Notes: generated by a model from the letters alone, not told the origin. A stretch of 64,000 nt of DNA from Microvirga guangxiensis (GCF_900102135.1 NZ_FMVJ01000008.1:192976-256975), one strand, 5' to 3'; shown: positions 27,077-36,402, counted from the stretch's first letter. Numbers and translations are program-made.

Positions 27077-27493
27077 TCAGTAATGCGCGTGACGGGTGTC
27101 GGTATGACGTCCTGCATAATCCTCGTCCAGGGTCTGGATGGTACGCTCTCCATTCTGCGGATCCACTTTCCGCAGGATCTCGTCGACCTTCGCCTCCAAA
27201 CGGTCATTCCCCTCCTTCGACTGGGGAGAGCCGACATAGAGAAGGATCGCCAGACCGCCGACCTGCCAGAGAAGCTGCAAAAATTCTGATTGCCAGTTCT
27301 CCAGCGTATCCCGCATCATCTCAACCAGATAATCGGACATGAGGATCGGCTGGGCGTGGGCCTGTTGCTCGCTGACATAGGCGAACCAGCCGAAAAGCCA
27401 GTGACCGACAAGGGAAATCAGGAAAAAACCGAGGGTGACCCAGGCATAGCCGTAAGCCTTCAAGACCGAACTTTTCTTCACGCTTGAGTTCAT
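27077..27493 (-). CDS. DUF6766-like membrane protein
   Basis: 138 residues from the ATG at 27493, 7 bases after GAGG. Two membrane helices are evident: AYGYAWVTLGFFLISLVGHW and FLQLLWQVGGLAILLYVGS. The segment VSEQQAHAQP between them and the following SDYLVEMMRDTLENWQSE match the DUF6766 family of short membrane proteins common in rhizobia. The soluble C-terminal tail includes RLEAKVDEILRKVDP. Function unknown. It reads into the acylphosphatase gene. Confidence 0.75.
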   Translation of the reverse strand: MNSSVKKSSVLKAYGYAWVTLGFFLISLVGHWLFGWFAYVSEQQAHAQPILMSDYLVEMMRDTLENWQSEFLQLLWQVGGLAILLYVGSPQSKEGNDRLEAKVDEILRKVDPQNGERTIQTLDEDYAGRHTDTRHAHY

Positions 27494-27566
27494 CGCGACA
27501 CCTCTTACGCAGCACGCCGGATTCAACGCGCGCCTATGGCAAAGGTTCTGCAAGAGGCAGGCCGTT

Positions 27567-28070
27567 CTATTTGCGGATCGTGCTGGAAGGGGCGCCAAAG
27601 AGCGGGCGGACTTTAGGCTGCTGCGCGACTGGAGCAGCGGGGGCCGGACCGTTCGGTAGCCACATGCCGAGGCTCTTGATGTAATCCGCTGGCAGTCCGG
27701 CGTGGCCAGCCGCCTCGATCACGCCTTCCATGTAGCCGGGCTTGGGCGTGCCCGGTTTGGCGTTTCGCCCGATATAGACGACGGCACGGCGAGGCCCCTG
27801 CTCCGTCACCACCGGCTGGACGACCTTGGTGTAAAGCCCGGTCGCGAGGCTCTCGTACCGATCAAGCGCCGGAACGTCCGCCAGAGCCAGATCCCACAAC
27901 ATGCCCCAGACATTACGCTGCGGATCGCGCGTTACAGTGGCATAGCCTTCATCGAAGATGATGAAGCGATGACGCATGAGCCGCGCGATGCCCACCGGCT
28001 TCGAGGCCGGGCATCGTTGAAGCATGGCAGTTCGGTCCATGTTGGACCCATAGGCGAAATAGAGAGGCAT
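27567..28070 (-). CDS. Gamma-glutamylcyclotransferase-like protein
   Basis: 167 residues. The family signature PLYFAYGSNMDRTAML begins at the N-terminus, with the YGSN substrate loop. Further elements are ARLMRHRFIIF, GYATVTRDPQRNVWGMLWDL and LDRYESLATGLYTK, and the likely catalytic Glu is in PGYMEGVIEAA. The family releases 5-oxoproline from gamma-glutamyl peptides or acts on related amides; the exact substrate is unknown. A proline/alanine-rich tail follows residue 140. Transcribed toward the DUF6766 gene from 74 bases away. Confidence 0.88.
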   Translation of the reverse strand: MPLYFAYGSNMDRTAMLQRCPASKPVGIARLMRHRFIIFDEGYATVTRDPQRNVWGMLWDLALADVPALDRYESLATGLYTKVVQPVVTEQGPRRAVVYIGRNAKPGTPKPGYMEGVIEAAGHAGLPADYIKSLGMWLPNGPAPAAPVAQQPKVRPLFGAPSSTIRK

Positions 28071-28098
28071 GGGACCTGCTTAGGACTGGCCGGTCCTC

Positions 28099-30099
28099 TC
28101 AGGCGAATTCGAGAATGACCGCATCGACTGCGAGGCTATCGCCTTCTTTGGCGTGAATTTTGGCAATCGTGCCGTCGCGCTCGGCGCGCAGGACGTTTTC
28201 CATCTTCATGGCCTCGACGATGCAGAGCGGCTCACCGGCCTTCACTTCCTGGCCCTGGGATACGCTGATAGCCTTCACCAGACCCGGCATGGGACACAGC
28301 AGCTGCTTGCCCGTATCGGCCTCCTGACGTTCCGGCATGAGCGCCGCCAGTTCCGCCTCACGCCGGGTATAAACGCGCACCTCGGCGGAGGCTCCCGCAT
28401 GAGCGAGGGCGAACCCGTTGAGGATGGGGCGCACCTGCACCGCGATGTCCTCGCCCCCGACTGTGCCGGTCCAGACCGGCTCGCCGGGAACCCAATCGGA
28501 CTCCACCGGCCAGGATCGGCCGTCGACCATCACGAGAACACCTTCCTCGTCGTCCTCGATCACCACGTCGTACTGGGCAGAGCCCAGCATCACGACACGC
28601 TCCAGATCGAACTGCACGGCGGATACGTCACGCATCTGGCCTGAGATGTAGCGCTTGCGCACGTTCTGGAGGTGGTCGATGGCAGCCGCCGCCGCGGCCA
28701 TGCGAAGCGCCACCTCTCCTTCCGGCGCGGGAGCCTTGAACCCTTGCGGGAATTCTTCCGCGATGAAGCCGGTGGAGAGCTTGCCGCTCTTCCAGCGCGG
28801 ATGCTGCATGAGGGCCGAGAGGAACGGGATGTTATGGCGAATGCCGTCGATGGCGAAGGCATCGAGGGCCGTCGCCTGAGCCTCGATGGCCTGCTCGCGA
28901 GTCGGCGCATGGGTCACGAGCTTGGCGATCATCGGATCGTAATAGATCGAGATTTCGCCGCCTTCGTAGACACCGGTATCGTTGCGCACGGTCACACCGT
29001 CCTGCTCGCCTTCCTGCGGCGGGCAGTAGGTGACGAGACGGCCTGTGGAGGGTAGGAAGTTGCGCACCGGATCTTCCGCATAGATGCGGCTTTCCACGGA
29101 CCAGCCGTTGAGCTTCACGTCGGATTGGGCAAGGCGCAGCCTCTCGCCGGCGGCCACGCGGATCATTTCCTCCACGAGATCGACGCCGGTGATCATCTCG
29201 GTGACCGGGTGCTCCACCTGCAGGCGGGTGTTCATTTCGAGGAAGTAGAAGGACTTGTCCTGCCCTGCCACGAATTCCACCGTTCCGGCGGAATCGTAGC
29301 CCACGGCCTTGGCAAGCGCCACGGCCTGCTCGCCCATGAGCCTGCGGGTCTCCTCATCGAGAAGCGGCGAAGGAGCCTCCTCGATGACCTTCTGGTTGCG
29401 GCGCTGGATCGAGCATTCGCGCTCGCCGAGATAGATCACGTTGCCGTGCTTGTCGCCGAGCACCTGAATTTCGATGTGGCGCGGATCGGTGATGAATTTC
29501 TCAATGAAAACCCGGTCGTCGCCGAACGAGCTGGCCGCTTCCGACTTGGCGCGGGCAAAGCCCTCGGCCACCTCGTCGGAGGAATAGGCAATGCGCATGC
29601 CCTTGCCGCCACCGCCGGCGGAGGCCTTGATCATAACGGGATAGCCGATCTCGTTGGCGATCTTGACCGCCTGCTCGGGTCCTTCGATGACGCCAAGATA
29701 GCCCGGAACCGTGGACACCTTCGCGGCTGCGGCCGCCTTCTTCGACTCGATCTTGTCGCCCATGGCGGCAATCGCGCCGGGATTGGGGCCGATAAAGACG
29801 ATTCCGGCCTCAGCCAGCGCCTTGGGGAAAGCCTCACGCTCGGAGAGGAACCCATAGCCGGGGTGAACCGCCTGTGCGCCGGTCTGCTTGCAGGCCTCGA
29901 TGATCTTCTCGATCACCAGATAGGACTGGGCAGCCGCTGCGGGGCCGATATGAACGGCCTCATCGGCCATCTCCACGTGGAGCGCATCCTTGTCGGCATC
30001 GGAATAGACCGCCACGGTCTTGATGCCCATGCGTCGAGCGGTCTTGATGACCCGGCACGCAATCTCGCCACGGTTCGCAATCAGGATCTTGTCGAACAT
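28099..30099 (-). CDS. pccA: Propionyl-CoA carboxylase alpha subunit (biotin carboxylase + BCCP)
   Basis: 666 residues from MFDKILIANRGEIACRVI; a longer in-frame start at 30162 adds a non-conserved leader. The biotin carboxylase domain fills residues 1 to about 450, with HPGYGFLSER, the ATP-grasp glycine loop KASAGGGGKGMR, RDCSIQRR-like ECSIQRRNQKVIEEAPSP, and EMNTRLQVEHPVTE. A BT-like linker domain precedes the biotinyl domain, where EAMKMEN carries the biotinylated Lys632. It forms a complex with PccB (33829-35361) that makes methylmalonyl-CoA from propionyl-CoA. It could also serve the orphan methylcrotonyl-type beta subunit at 15769, but the linker fits a PccA. Confidence 0.93.
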   Translation of the reverse strand: MFDKILIANRGEIACRVIKTARRMGIKTVAVYSDADKDALHVEMADEAVHIGPAAAAQSYLVIEKIIEACKQTGAQAVHPGYGFLSEREAFPKALAEAGIVFIGPNPGAIAAMGDKIESKKAAAAAKVSTVPGYLGVIEGPEQAVKIANEIGYPVMIKASAGGGGKGMRIAYSSDEVAEGFARAKSEAASSFGDDRVFIEKFITDPRHIEIQVLGDKHGNVIYLGERECSIQRRNQKVIEEAPSPLLDEETRRLMGEQAVALAKAVGYDSAGTVEFVAGQDKSFYFLEMNTRLQVEHPVTEMITGVDLVEEMIRVAAGERLRLAQSDVKLNGWSVESRIYAEDPVRNFLPSTGRLVTYCPPQEGEQDGVTVRNDTGVYEGGEISIYYDPMIAKLVTHAPTREQAIEAQATALDAFAIDGIRHNIPFLSALMQHPRWKSGKLSTGFIAEEFPQGFKAPAPEGEVALRMAAAAAAIDHLQNVRKRYISGQMRDVSAVQFDLERVVMLGSAQYDVVIEDDEEGVLVMVDGRSWPVESDWVPGEPVWTGTVGGEDIAVQVRPILNGFALAHAGASAEVRVYTRREAELAALMPERQEADTGKQLLCPMPGLVKAISVSQGQEVKAGEPLCIVEAMKMENVLRAERDGTIAKIHAKEGDSLAVDAVILEFA

Positions 30100-30211
30100 G
30101 AGCCTCGGACGCTCCACCATAAAAACTAAATGCCCCACCTCCGTTACTGCACATCCGTGCATTCGGGAAGCGGGGCTGCGTTTAGCTTTTAGGTTAGATT
30201 GAAGCGAATGG

Positions 30212-30625
30212 TCAGGCTGCCATGAGGTTCAGGCGGGCCTGCTGGCGCCCGCGCATGATGAAATCGAGCAGCGCCACGTCCACATAGCCCGCCTCGTCCA
30301 GGATGGCGTAGGCGATGTTCATGGCGTTTCGGCTCGGGCCGCTCACCTCCAGAACGGTAGCGAGCCAGAGGGCATCGTCTCCGCTCACGACGCCCGACGG
30401 GGCCCGCTTCCAGACCACGAAGTCCACGACGAGCTTGGTGAGCACCGGGCCCCAGCTCTCGTCGGCCTCGACCATCCGGTCCAGAGCCAGGAGCGACTCA
30501 ACCTCCAAGCGGCTGGTGATACCCGCTTCCAGAAGCTCGCCAGTCAGCATCTTCACGCCATCGACCGAGATGAAGTTGCGCTCTGCGGCGCTATCGATGA
30601 ACTCGCGAAGGTTATCCTTCAACAT
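30212..30625 (-). CDS. Hypothetical protein, 137 aa
   Basis: I do not recognise the family by function, although the sequence looks like a conserved cytoplasmic protein. It begins MLKDNLREFIDSAAERNFIS, is predominantly helical, contains WGPVLTKLVVDFVVWKR and SRNAMNIAYAILDEAGYVDVALLDFI, and has no signal or membrane segment. It is transcribed toward pccA, 112 bases upstream of the pccA start. Codon use matches neighbours. Confidence 0.72.
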   Translation of the reverse strand: MLKDNLREFIDSAAERNFISVDGVKMLTGELLEAGITSRLEVESLLALDRMVEADESWGPVLTKLVVDFVVWKRAPSGVVSGDDALWLATVLEVSGPSRNAMNIAYAILDEAGYVDVALLDFIMRGRQQARLNLMAA

Positions 30626-30941
30626 CCCTTAGACTCCCTCCGGCTATTGCTAGAATGCAGCCGGTTGATCTCTTGTGTGGAAAGGAATGTCACACGGGCA
30701 CGGGCCGCAAACCGTTAACGCGAAATGCTGAATCGGCGTTGAGGTTAAGCCTTGCTGAGTGTCTTTGGTTGCTGGAATCTTGACGTCCGGAATTCTCCAG
30801 CAACAGCGCGGATTTCACCGCCCTTCGCCGTCAGCATTGCAATCCCGCAAGGTTGCCCTTTCAGCACTTCCTCCCGCAGCAGTGGTACTTATCTTGAAGT
30901 TCAACGGCGCGCTTCTGCGCCAGTCGTTAAGGAACACAGCC
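30626..30941. other. Divergent intergenic region with inverted repeat
   Basis: This 316-base spacer separates the hypothetical gene from the dioxygenase gene. It contains a long-spaced 9-bp inverted repeat at 30768-30804 (listed separately) and a Shine-Dalgarno AAGGA before 30942. I see no credible gene; the upstream frame extension of the dioxygenase is not conserved in kind. Confidence 0.5.
30768..30804. promoter_or_regulatory. Inverted repeat, possible operator
   Basis: GTTGCTGGA and TCCAGCAAC are perfect inverted copies separated by 19 bases, located 138 bases before the dioxygenase start. The arm spacing would put them on the same DNA face about 2.7 turns apart. No regulator gene lies next to it. 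Confidence 0.4.
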
Positions 30942-31871
30942 ATGCGGCACCACGGCATTCATCACGTCACCGCCATCGCGGGTCCTGCCCGTCGCAACCT
31001 GGATTTCTACACCCGGGTCCTTGGACTTCGCCTCGTCAAGAAGACGGTGAACTTCGACGATCCCGGCACCTACCATTTCTACTTCGGCGATAGCCACGGC
31101 AGCCCGGGCTCGATCCTCACCTTCTTCCCCTGGGAGCATGTCGCACCGGGACGCAACGGCGTCGGCTCGACCTCCGAGACTGCGTTCCGTGTGCCGGAAA
31201 CGTCTCTCGGCTACTGGACGCACCGCTTCCTCGAGCAGGGCGTCGAGCATGGCGCGCTGGAGAAGCGCTTCGGTCAGAGCGTCCTGCCCTTCAAGGATCC
31301 GCATGGCACCAGCCTGTCCCTTGTCGGGGTGGCAGATGCGGGCGGCGATGGCGTCTGGACGGGAAGCGAGATCCCGGCTGAGCATGCCATCCGTGGCTTG
31401 GAGGGCGTGACGCTGCTCGTCGAGAACGGCGAGCCGACAGGCGCGATCCTCACCGATGTGTTCGGCTTCCGTGAGGTGGCGCGGGAGGGCTCTCTCGTTC
31501 GCTACAAGAGCGATGCCAGCATCGGCGGCACGGTCGACATCCGCAGCGTCGGCGGCTTCCTGCCGGGACGCATGGGCGGCGGCTCGGTCCATCACGTGGC
31601 CTTCCGTTCGGCGGACGATGCAGACCAGGCCGAGATGGTGAGAAAGCTCGCGGAGAACCATGGGCTTCACCCCACGGAGCAGAAGGACCGCAACTACTTC
31701 CGGTCCGTCTACTTCCGTGAGCCCAACGGCATCCTCTTCGAGATCGCCACGGATGAGCCGGGCTTTGCCGTCGACGAGGCAGAGGATCGCTTGGGCAGCG
31801 AGCTGAAGCTGCCTGACTTTCTTGAGCCGCGCCGCTCCTCGATCGAAACCCATCTGCCTGAATTGGCTTGA
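30942..31871 (+). CDS. Ring-cleaving dioxygenase, VOC family (MhqO/LinE-like)
   Basis: 309 residues from the ATG at 30942, 8 bases after AAGGA. Two vicinal-oxygen-chelate modules are seen. The first starts HHGIHHVTAIAG.ARRNLDFYTRVLGLRLVKKTVNFDDPG. The second contains SVHHVAFRSADDADQAEM and ends FREPNGILFEIATDEPGF. The metal ligands are expected to be His in HHVTAI, His in VHHVAF and Glu in LFEIAT. Relatives are annotated as ring-cleaving dioxygenase MhqO, which removes hydroquinones and catechols. A carboxylesterase gene follows after 50 bases, the pairing known for mhqO/mhqD-type detoxification operons. Confidence 0.9.
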   Translation: MRHHGIHHVTAIAGPARRNLDFYTRVLGLRLVKKTVNFDDPGTYHFYFGDSHGSPGSILTFFPWEHVAPGRNGVGSTSETAFRVPETSLGYWTHRFLEQGVEHGALEKRFGQSVLPFKDPHGTSLSLVGVADAGGDGVWTGSEIPAEHAIRGLEGVTLLVENGEPTGAILTDVFGFREVAREGSLVRYKSDASIGGTVDIRSVGGFLPGRMGGGSVHHVAFRSADDADQAEMVRKLAENHGLHPTEQKDRNYFRSVYFREPNGILFEIATDEPGFAVDEAEDRLGSELKLPDFLEPRRSSIETHLPELA

Positions 31872-31879
31872 AGCAAAAC

Positions 31880-31908
31880 CCCTCTCCCGACACCGCGTCG
31901 GGAGAGGG
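31880..31908 (+). repeat. Hairpin between dioxygenase and esterase genes
   Basis: A perfect 12-bp stem CCCTCTCCCGAC/GTCGGGAGAGGG with loop ACCGC fills the 50-base gap. It has no T-run. Its 3' arm runs into the purine-rich GGGAGAAAG stretch that is the only Shine-Dalgarno candidate for the next gene, so it may modulate translation or stabilise the upstream mRNA. Confidence 0.6.
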
Positions 31909-31921
31909 AGAAAGCAAAGTT

Positions 31922-32539
31922 ATGACCGAATTGTCCTTCATCCACCGCTACGAACCCGCCAGTGAACCGGCCCGCCCGCCCCTGCTGCTCCTGCACGGCA
32001 CCGGCGGCGACGAAACCGATTTGCTGGCGCTCGGCCGCACCGTCTCCCCCGGCTCCGCCCTGCTCTCTCCGCGCGGCAAAATTCTGGAGAACGGCATGCC
32101 GCGTTTCTTCCGCCGCCTGGCGGAAGGCGTGTTCGATGAGGAGGACGTGCGCTTCCGCGCCAACGAGCTGGCGGATTTCGTCGCGGAGGCACGCAAGGCT
32201 TATGGGCTTGAAGCGCCGATTGCGCTCGGCTTCTCCAACGGAGCGAACATCGCAGCCGCCATGTTGATGCTGCGCCCGGACGCGCTCGCCGGCGCGGCGC
32301 TGCTGCGTGCCATGGTGCCGCTGCAGGATGCGCCGAAAGCAGACCTGACGGGCAAGCGTGTGCTGATGGTGTCGGGCCTGATGGACCCGATCATTCCGGT
32401 TGAGAACTCAAACCGTCTGGCTGCATCCCTCTCTGAATCAAGTGCCGATGTGCAGCATGAGACGCTGCCCACCGGACACGGTCTATCGCAGACTGATCTT
32501 CAGCTGATGCTGAAGTGGTTTGCCGTGAGCGGTGAGTAA
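31922..32539 (+). CDS. Alpha/beta hydrolase (carboxylesterase, MhqD/YodD-like)
   Basis: 205 residues from MTELSFIHRYEP. It is a compact alpha/beta hydrolase of the phospholipase/carboxylesterase type. The oxyanion region is LLLLHGTGGDETD, the nucleophile Ser is in GFSNGANIA, the acid is Asp in SGLMDPIIPV and the His in PTGHGLSQ. Position directly after the VOC dioxygenase fits the hydrolase partner of quinone or hydroquinone detoxification. That functional link is an inference from the family and operon. Confidence 0.88.
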   Translation: MTELSFIHRYEPASEPARPPLLLLHGTGGDETDLLALGRTVSPGSALLSPRGKILENGMPRFFRRLAEGVFDEEDVRFRANELADFVAEARKAYGLEAPIALGFSNGANIAAAMLMLRPDALAGAALLRAMVPLQDAPKADLTGKRVLMVSGLMDPIIPVENSNRLAASLSESSADVQHETLPTGHGLSQTDLQLMLKWFAVSGE

Positions 32540-32592
32540 GCGACGCTCACAAACAGCCGCCTCATCTTAAGAGGCGCTGATAAAGCGCGGGT

Positions 32593-32702
32593 AGCCCTCC
32601 GCCCCCTTGTGGGAGGAGCTGGAGGTGGGGGTGTGAGCGCCAAGATCTCAGAACGTGACGCCAACACCCCCACCCTAACCCTCCCCACAAGGGGGAGGGA
32701 AT
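32593..32702. repeat. Large imperfect inverted repeat, intergenic
   Basis: The left arm (32593-32634, containing CCCCCTTGTGGGAGGAG and GGTGGGGGTG) and the right arm (32663-32702, containing CACCCCCACCC and CCCCACAAGGGGGAGG) are imperfect reverse complements around a 28-base centre. This composition is typical of dispersed intergenic palindromes in Alphaproteobacteria. It lies between the convergent esterase and desulfhydrase genes and could act as a transcription barrier. Confidence 0.8.
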
Positions 32703-32755
32703 TCTGCGCCATCCCTTTGCTCTCAGGATGAGGGCTTTGCTTGTTACCTGCTAAA

Positions 32756-33832
32756 TTAAAGAGCGCCCGTCTCGAAGAAGCGCTCCATCGCTTCCTCTGC
32801 AGGCTTGATGTCGATCCCACGCTCTTTCAGCCAGGCGTCGTCGTAATGCGTGGAGCGGTAGCGGTCTCCTGAATCGCATAGAAGCGTCACGACGGAGCCC
32901 TTCTCCCCTCTCTGCGCCATCTCGCCGACGATCTGGGCCACGACCCAGAGATTGGTGCCCGTCGATCCGCCGCAGGAGCGTCCGATGCGGCGGGAGAGAA
33001 CGCGAGCCGCCGCGATGCTGGCGGCATCCGGCACCGCGTAAGCGCGGTCGATGAGTTCGGGCACGAAGGACGGCTCACAACGCGGACGACCGATGCCTTC
33101 GACCACGGACGGCGGGTTGGACACCGTGCACACGCCGCGATCCGCCAGATGCCTGTGGAACACGGAAGCCTCGGGATCGGCGAGACACAGCTTCGTCGGC
33201 AGACGGCGATAGCGGATGTAGCGTCCGAGCGTCGCGGAGGTGCCGCCCGTGCCTGCGCCGACCACGATCCAGCTCGGGATCGGATATTCCTCATGCGCCA
33301 TCTGGCTGAAGATGGATTCCGCGATGTTGTTGTTGCCGCGCCAGTCCGTCGCCCGCTCGGCATAGGTGAACTGGTCCATGTAATGGCCGCACAGTTCACG
33401 CGCCAAACGCGCGCTCTCCTCGTACATGGCCGCAGGCGAATCCACGAAATGGCTCTCGCCGCCATAGAACGCAATCTGCGCGATCTTTTCCGCAGACGTG
33501 GAACGCGGCATCACGGCGATGAAGCGAAGCCCCAGCATCCGCGCGAAATAAGCCTCCGACACCGCCGTCGATCCACTCGATGCCTCGATGATCGTCGTCT
33601 CCGGCCCGATCCAGCCGTTGCACAAGCCATAGAGAAACAGCGACCGCGCCAGCCGGTGCTTGAGGCTCCCTGACGGATGCGTAGACTCATCCTTCAGGTA
33701 AAGCGAAATCCCCGGCACCGCAGGCAACGGCACCTGCAACAGATGCGTATCCGAGGAGCGGTTGAAGTCTGCCTCAATGATCTGGATGGCATTCGCGACC
33801 CATGAGCGATTACAAGGTGCGAGCATGATCAC
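32756..33832 (-). CDS. PLP-dependent cysteine synthase-family protein, Cds1-like cysteine desulfhydrase
   Basis: 358 residues. The PLP-binding Lys is in [13 protein letters not shown], followed by [14 protein letters not shown] and the phosphate-binding [14 protein letters not shown]. The fold-type II core, the [12 protein letters not shown] segment and the tail [20 protein letters not shown] match Cds1-type L-cysteine desulfhydrases that release sulfide, rather than CysK. The reaction is not proven by sequence. The start codon (ATGA) overlaps the pccB stop by four bases, so translation is coupled to pccB; an alternative ATG lies two codons downstream. Confidence 0.85.
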   Translation of the reverse strand: MIMLAPCNRSWVANAIQIIEADFNRSSDTHLLQVPLPAVPGISLYLKDESTHPSGSLKHRLARSLFLYGLCNGWIGPETTIIEASSGSTAVSEAYFARMLGLRFIAVMPRSTSAEKIAQIAFYGGESHFVDSPAAMYEESARLARELCGHYMDQFTYAERATDWRGNNNIAESIFSQMAHEEYPIPSWIVVGAGTGGTSATLGRYIRYRRLPTKLCLADPEASVFHRHLADRGVCTVSNPPSVVEGIGRPRCEPSFVPELIDRAYAVPDAASIAAARVLSRRIGRSCGGSTGTNLWVVAQIVGEMAQRGEKGSVVTLLCDSGDRYRSTHYDDAWLKERGIDIKPAEEAMERFFETGAL

Positions 33833-35361
33833 AGCGGGATGTTGTCGTGTTTCTTCCAGGGCCGCTCGGTTTCCTTGTGCCGCAGCATCGCAAGAGCTCG
33901 CGCGATGCGGCGGCGGGTCGAATGCGGCATGATCACCTCATCGATGTAGCCGCGCTCTGCGGCGACGAAGGGCGACATGAAGCGGTCCTCGTATTCCTTA
34001 GTGCGCGCGGCAATCTTGTCCGCATCGCCAATGTCCTGGCGGAAGATGATTTCCACCGCGCCCTTCGCGCCCATCACGGCGATCTGCGCGGTGGGCCAGG
34101 CGTAGTTGATGTCGCCGCCGATATGCTTCGAGGCCATCACGTCGTAGGCGCCTCCGAAGGCTTTACGCGTGATCACCGTCACCAGCGGCACGGTCGCCTC
34201 GGAATAAGCGAATAGCAGCTTCGCGCCGTGTTTGATGAGACCGCCATATTCCTGCGCGGTGCCCGGCAGGAAGCCCGGCACGTCCTCGAAGGTGACGATG
34301 GGAATGTTGAACGCGTCGCAGAAACGCACGAACCGCGCGGCCTTGCGGGAGGCGTCCGAGTCGAGAACGCCTGCGAGCACCATCGGCTGGTTGGCGACGA
34401 AGCCGACCGTGCGGCCTTCGATGCGCGCAAAGCCGGTGATGATGTTCTTGGCGTAGGATTCCTGGATCTCGAAGAAGTCGCCCTCGTCCACGACCTTCTG
34501 GATCAGCTCCTTCATGTCGTAGGGCTTGTTCGGGTTGTCCGGGATCAGCGTGTCGAGGCTCTCGTCCGTGCGGTTCGGATCGTCGAAGCTCGGGATTTCC
34601 GGCACGCCGTCCATGTTGTTGGCGGGCAGGAAATCAATGAGGCGACGCACCTGCAGCAGCGCCTCCACGTCGTTGTCATAAGCGCCGTCCGCCACAGAGG
34701 ATTTGGCGGTGTGTACCTTCGCGCCGCCGAGTTCCTCCGAGGTCACGGTTTCGTTGGTAACGGTCTTCACCACGTCGGGGCCCGTCACGAACATGTAGGA
34801 GCGGTCGCGCACCATGAAGATGAAATCGGTCATGGCGGGCGAATAGACGTCTCCGCCCGCGCAAGGCCCCATGATCACGGAGATCTGCGGGATGACGCCG
34901 GAGGCGATCACGTTCCGCTTGAACACCTCGCCATAGCCGCCGAGCGCCGCAACACCCTCCTGGATGCGCGCGCCGCCCGCATCGAACAGGCCGACGATAG
35001 GGGCCCGCATCTTCAGCGCCATGTCCTGGATCTTGGTAATCTTCTGGGCGTGCGCCTCGGAGAGCGAGCCGCCGAACACCGTAAAATCCTTGGCGAAGAC
35101 AAAAACGGTGCGGCCGTTCACCGTGCCCCAGCCGGTGACGACGCCGTCACCGGGGATCTTCACCTTCTCCATGCCGAAATCGTTGGAGCGATGCTCGACG
35201 AACATGTCGAACTCCTCGAACGAGCCCTTGTCCATGAGGAGTTCGATGCGCTCCCGCGCCGTGAGCTTGCCTCGGGCATGCTGCGCCTCGATGCGCTTTT
35301 CGCCGCCACCGAGACGGGCCTGGGCCCGCCGTTCTTCAAGCCGTTCGAGAATGTCTTTCAT
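33829..35361 (-). CDS. pccB: Propionyl-CoA carboxylase beta subunit
   Basis: 510 residues, the usual length. It starts [20 protein letters not shown] and contains [24 protein letters not shown], the first carboxyltransferase half with [19 protein letters not shown] and [16 protein letters not shown], and the second with [23 protein letters not shown] and [18 protein letters not shown]. It transfers carboxylate from biotin on PccA to propionyl-CoA. pccA is 3.7 kb away on the same strand, not adjacent. The desulfhydrase gene overlaps its stop codon. AGGGA precedes the start. Confidence 0.95.
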   Translation of the reverse strand: MKDILERLEERRAQARLGGGEKRIEAQHARGKLTARERIELLMDKGSFEEFDMFVEHRSNDFGMEKVKIPGDGVVTGWGTVNGRTVFVFAKDFTVFGGSLSEAHAQKITKIQDMALKMRAPIVGLFDAGGARIQEGVAALGGYGEVFKRNVIASGVIPQISVIMGPCAGGDVYSPAMTDFIFMVRDRSYMFVTGPDVVKTVTNETVTSEELGGAKVHTAKSSVADGAYDNDVEALLQVRRLIDFLPANNMDGVPEIPSFDDPNRTDESLDTLIPDNPNKPYDMKELIQKVVDEGDFFEIQESYAKNIITGFARIEGRTVGFVANQPMVLAGVLDSDASRKAARFVRFCDAFNIPIVTFEDVPGFLPGTAQEYGGLIKHGAKLLFAYSEATVPLVTVITRKAFGGAYDVMASKHIGGDINYAWPTAQIAVMGAKGAVEIIFRQDIGDADKIAARTKEYEDRFMSPFVAAERGYIDEVIMPHSTRRRIARALAMLRHKETERPWKKHDNIPL

Positions 35362-35619
35362 GGGTGTTCCCTGGTCCCGGGAGGAGATTGCTTGCTCCCG
35401 CTTAACACAGGGACAGGACTCTCAAAATCCCACTAACGGCGTGTGCTCCACAGCACTTTGCAAAGGAGGCTGCAGCCTCAAAACATAAAACGTAATATCA
35501 TTTTAGGCGCAAAACACTGAAGCCGTTCTGAGGATGTGCGGCAGTTTATGGGGTTGCGGCGTCCTATTGCTGCATCAACTTAAGGCCGCTGGAGCATCCC
35601 CTCCGTCAGCCTTTTCTAT

Positions 35620-36402
35620 TCATGCATTCGCCAGCCGGTAGACTTCCGAGGCTGCCCTGAAATCGGCTTCGCGCCTGCGTCGGCGCTCCATGGCCTCTTC
35701 ATCCTCACCCCAGACGCTCTCCTGATAAAGCTCGTCCACATGGGCGGCCGCCCATGCCTGATCCACATCGAGCGGCCCTTGAGTATGGGCAAGCGCGATC
35801 AGCACCGAGCCGGACAGAGTGGTCATCACGTGCAGGGCGGCCAGGGCGAAGGGCGAATGAATACGCTCGATCACGGATCGGAGAGCGGCAATCGCCTCCT
35901 CCGGCTGCGTCACGTGCATAACGCCCTCAGCCAAGGTGAAACGCGCCCCATGGGCATCCCTGGCCCAGTCGAGAACCGGGTTCCAAGCAGAATCCTGCGA
36001 CTGGACGAGCCGCGCAGGCTCGCTCACCCTGTAATAGATGAGATCGGACCCCACATAACGGGAGAGATCCTCCACCACCTCGGCCTGACGGGGTTTAACA
36101 CCGTCAATGGCAGAGTTGACGATACGGGTGATCGGCATGGTGGCCGGATCAATTTCCGTCCCCTGCTCTGCCCATTCGCGGGCCATCGCCTCGGCAAGGG
36201 CGCGGGACGGCACCGCTAGGGCCTGCTTGCCCGGCGTCTTGGCCACGCGCCCGTCGAGGGTGAGATGGAAAAGGCCGTCGCGCTCCTCGACGCCCGCTTC
36301 CTTGTAGAAACGCTTGGGCAGCACAGGCTTCATGCCGGCTTGGGCCGCCCGCATGGGGTTCGGTTCGTCTTGGTCGGGGAACCAGTCGCGAGAATCTGTC
36401 AT
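35620..36402 (-). CDS. ATP12 family chaperone
   Basis: 260 residues from the second ATG (MTDSRDWFPDQDEPNPM). Family features are PVLPKRFYKEAGVEERDGLFHLTLDGRVAKTPGK, ALAEAMAREWAEQGTEIDPATMPITR and SDLIYYR. ATP12 proteins help assemble the F1-ATPase alpha subunit in mitochondria and presumably in Alphaproteobacteria. It lies 17 bases after the HAD hydrolase stop on the same strand, so both are one operon. Length is normal. Confidence 0.93.
   Translation of the reverse strand: MTDSRDWFPDQDEPNPMRAAQAGMKPVLPKRFYKEAGVEERDGLFHLTLDGRVAKTPGKQALAVPSRALAEAMAREWAEQGTEIDPATMPITRIVNSAIDGVKPRQAEVVEDLSRYVGSDLIYYRVSEPARLVQSQDSAWNPVLDWARDAHGARFTLAEGVMHVTQPEEAIAALRSVIERIHSPFALAALHVMTTLSGSVLIALAHTQGPLDVDQAWAAAHVDELYQESVWGEDEEAMERRRRREADFRAASEVYRLANA

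Noticed and set aside
32540..32755. Mobile element remnant in the esterase-desulfhydrase gap
   Set aside because: Only a palindrome is present; no transposase frame or terminal repeat with target duplication was seen.
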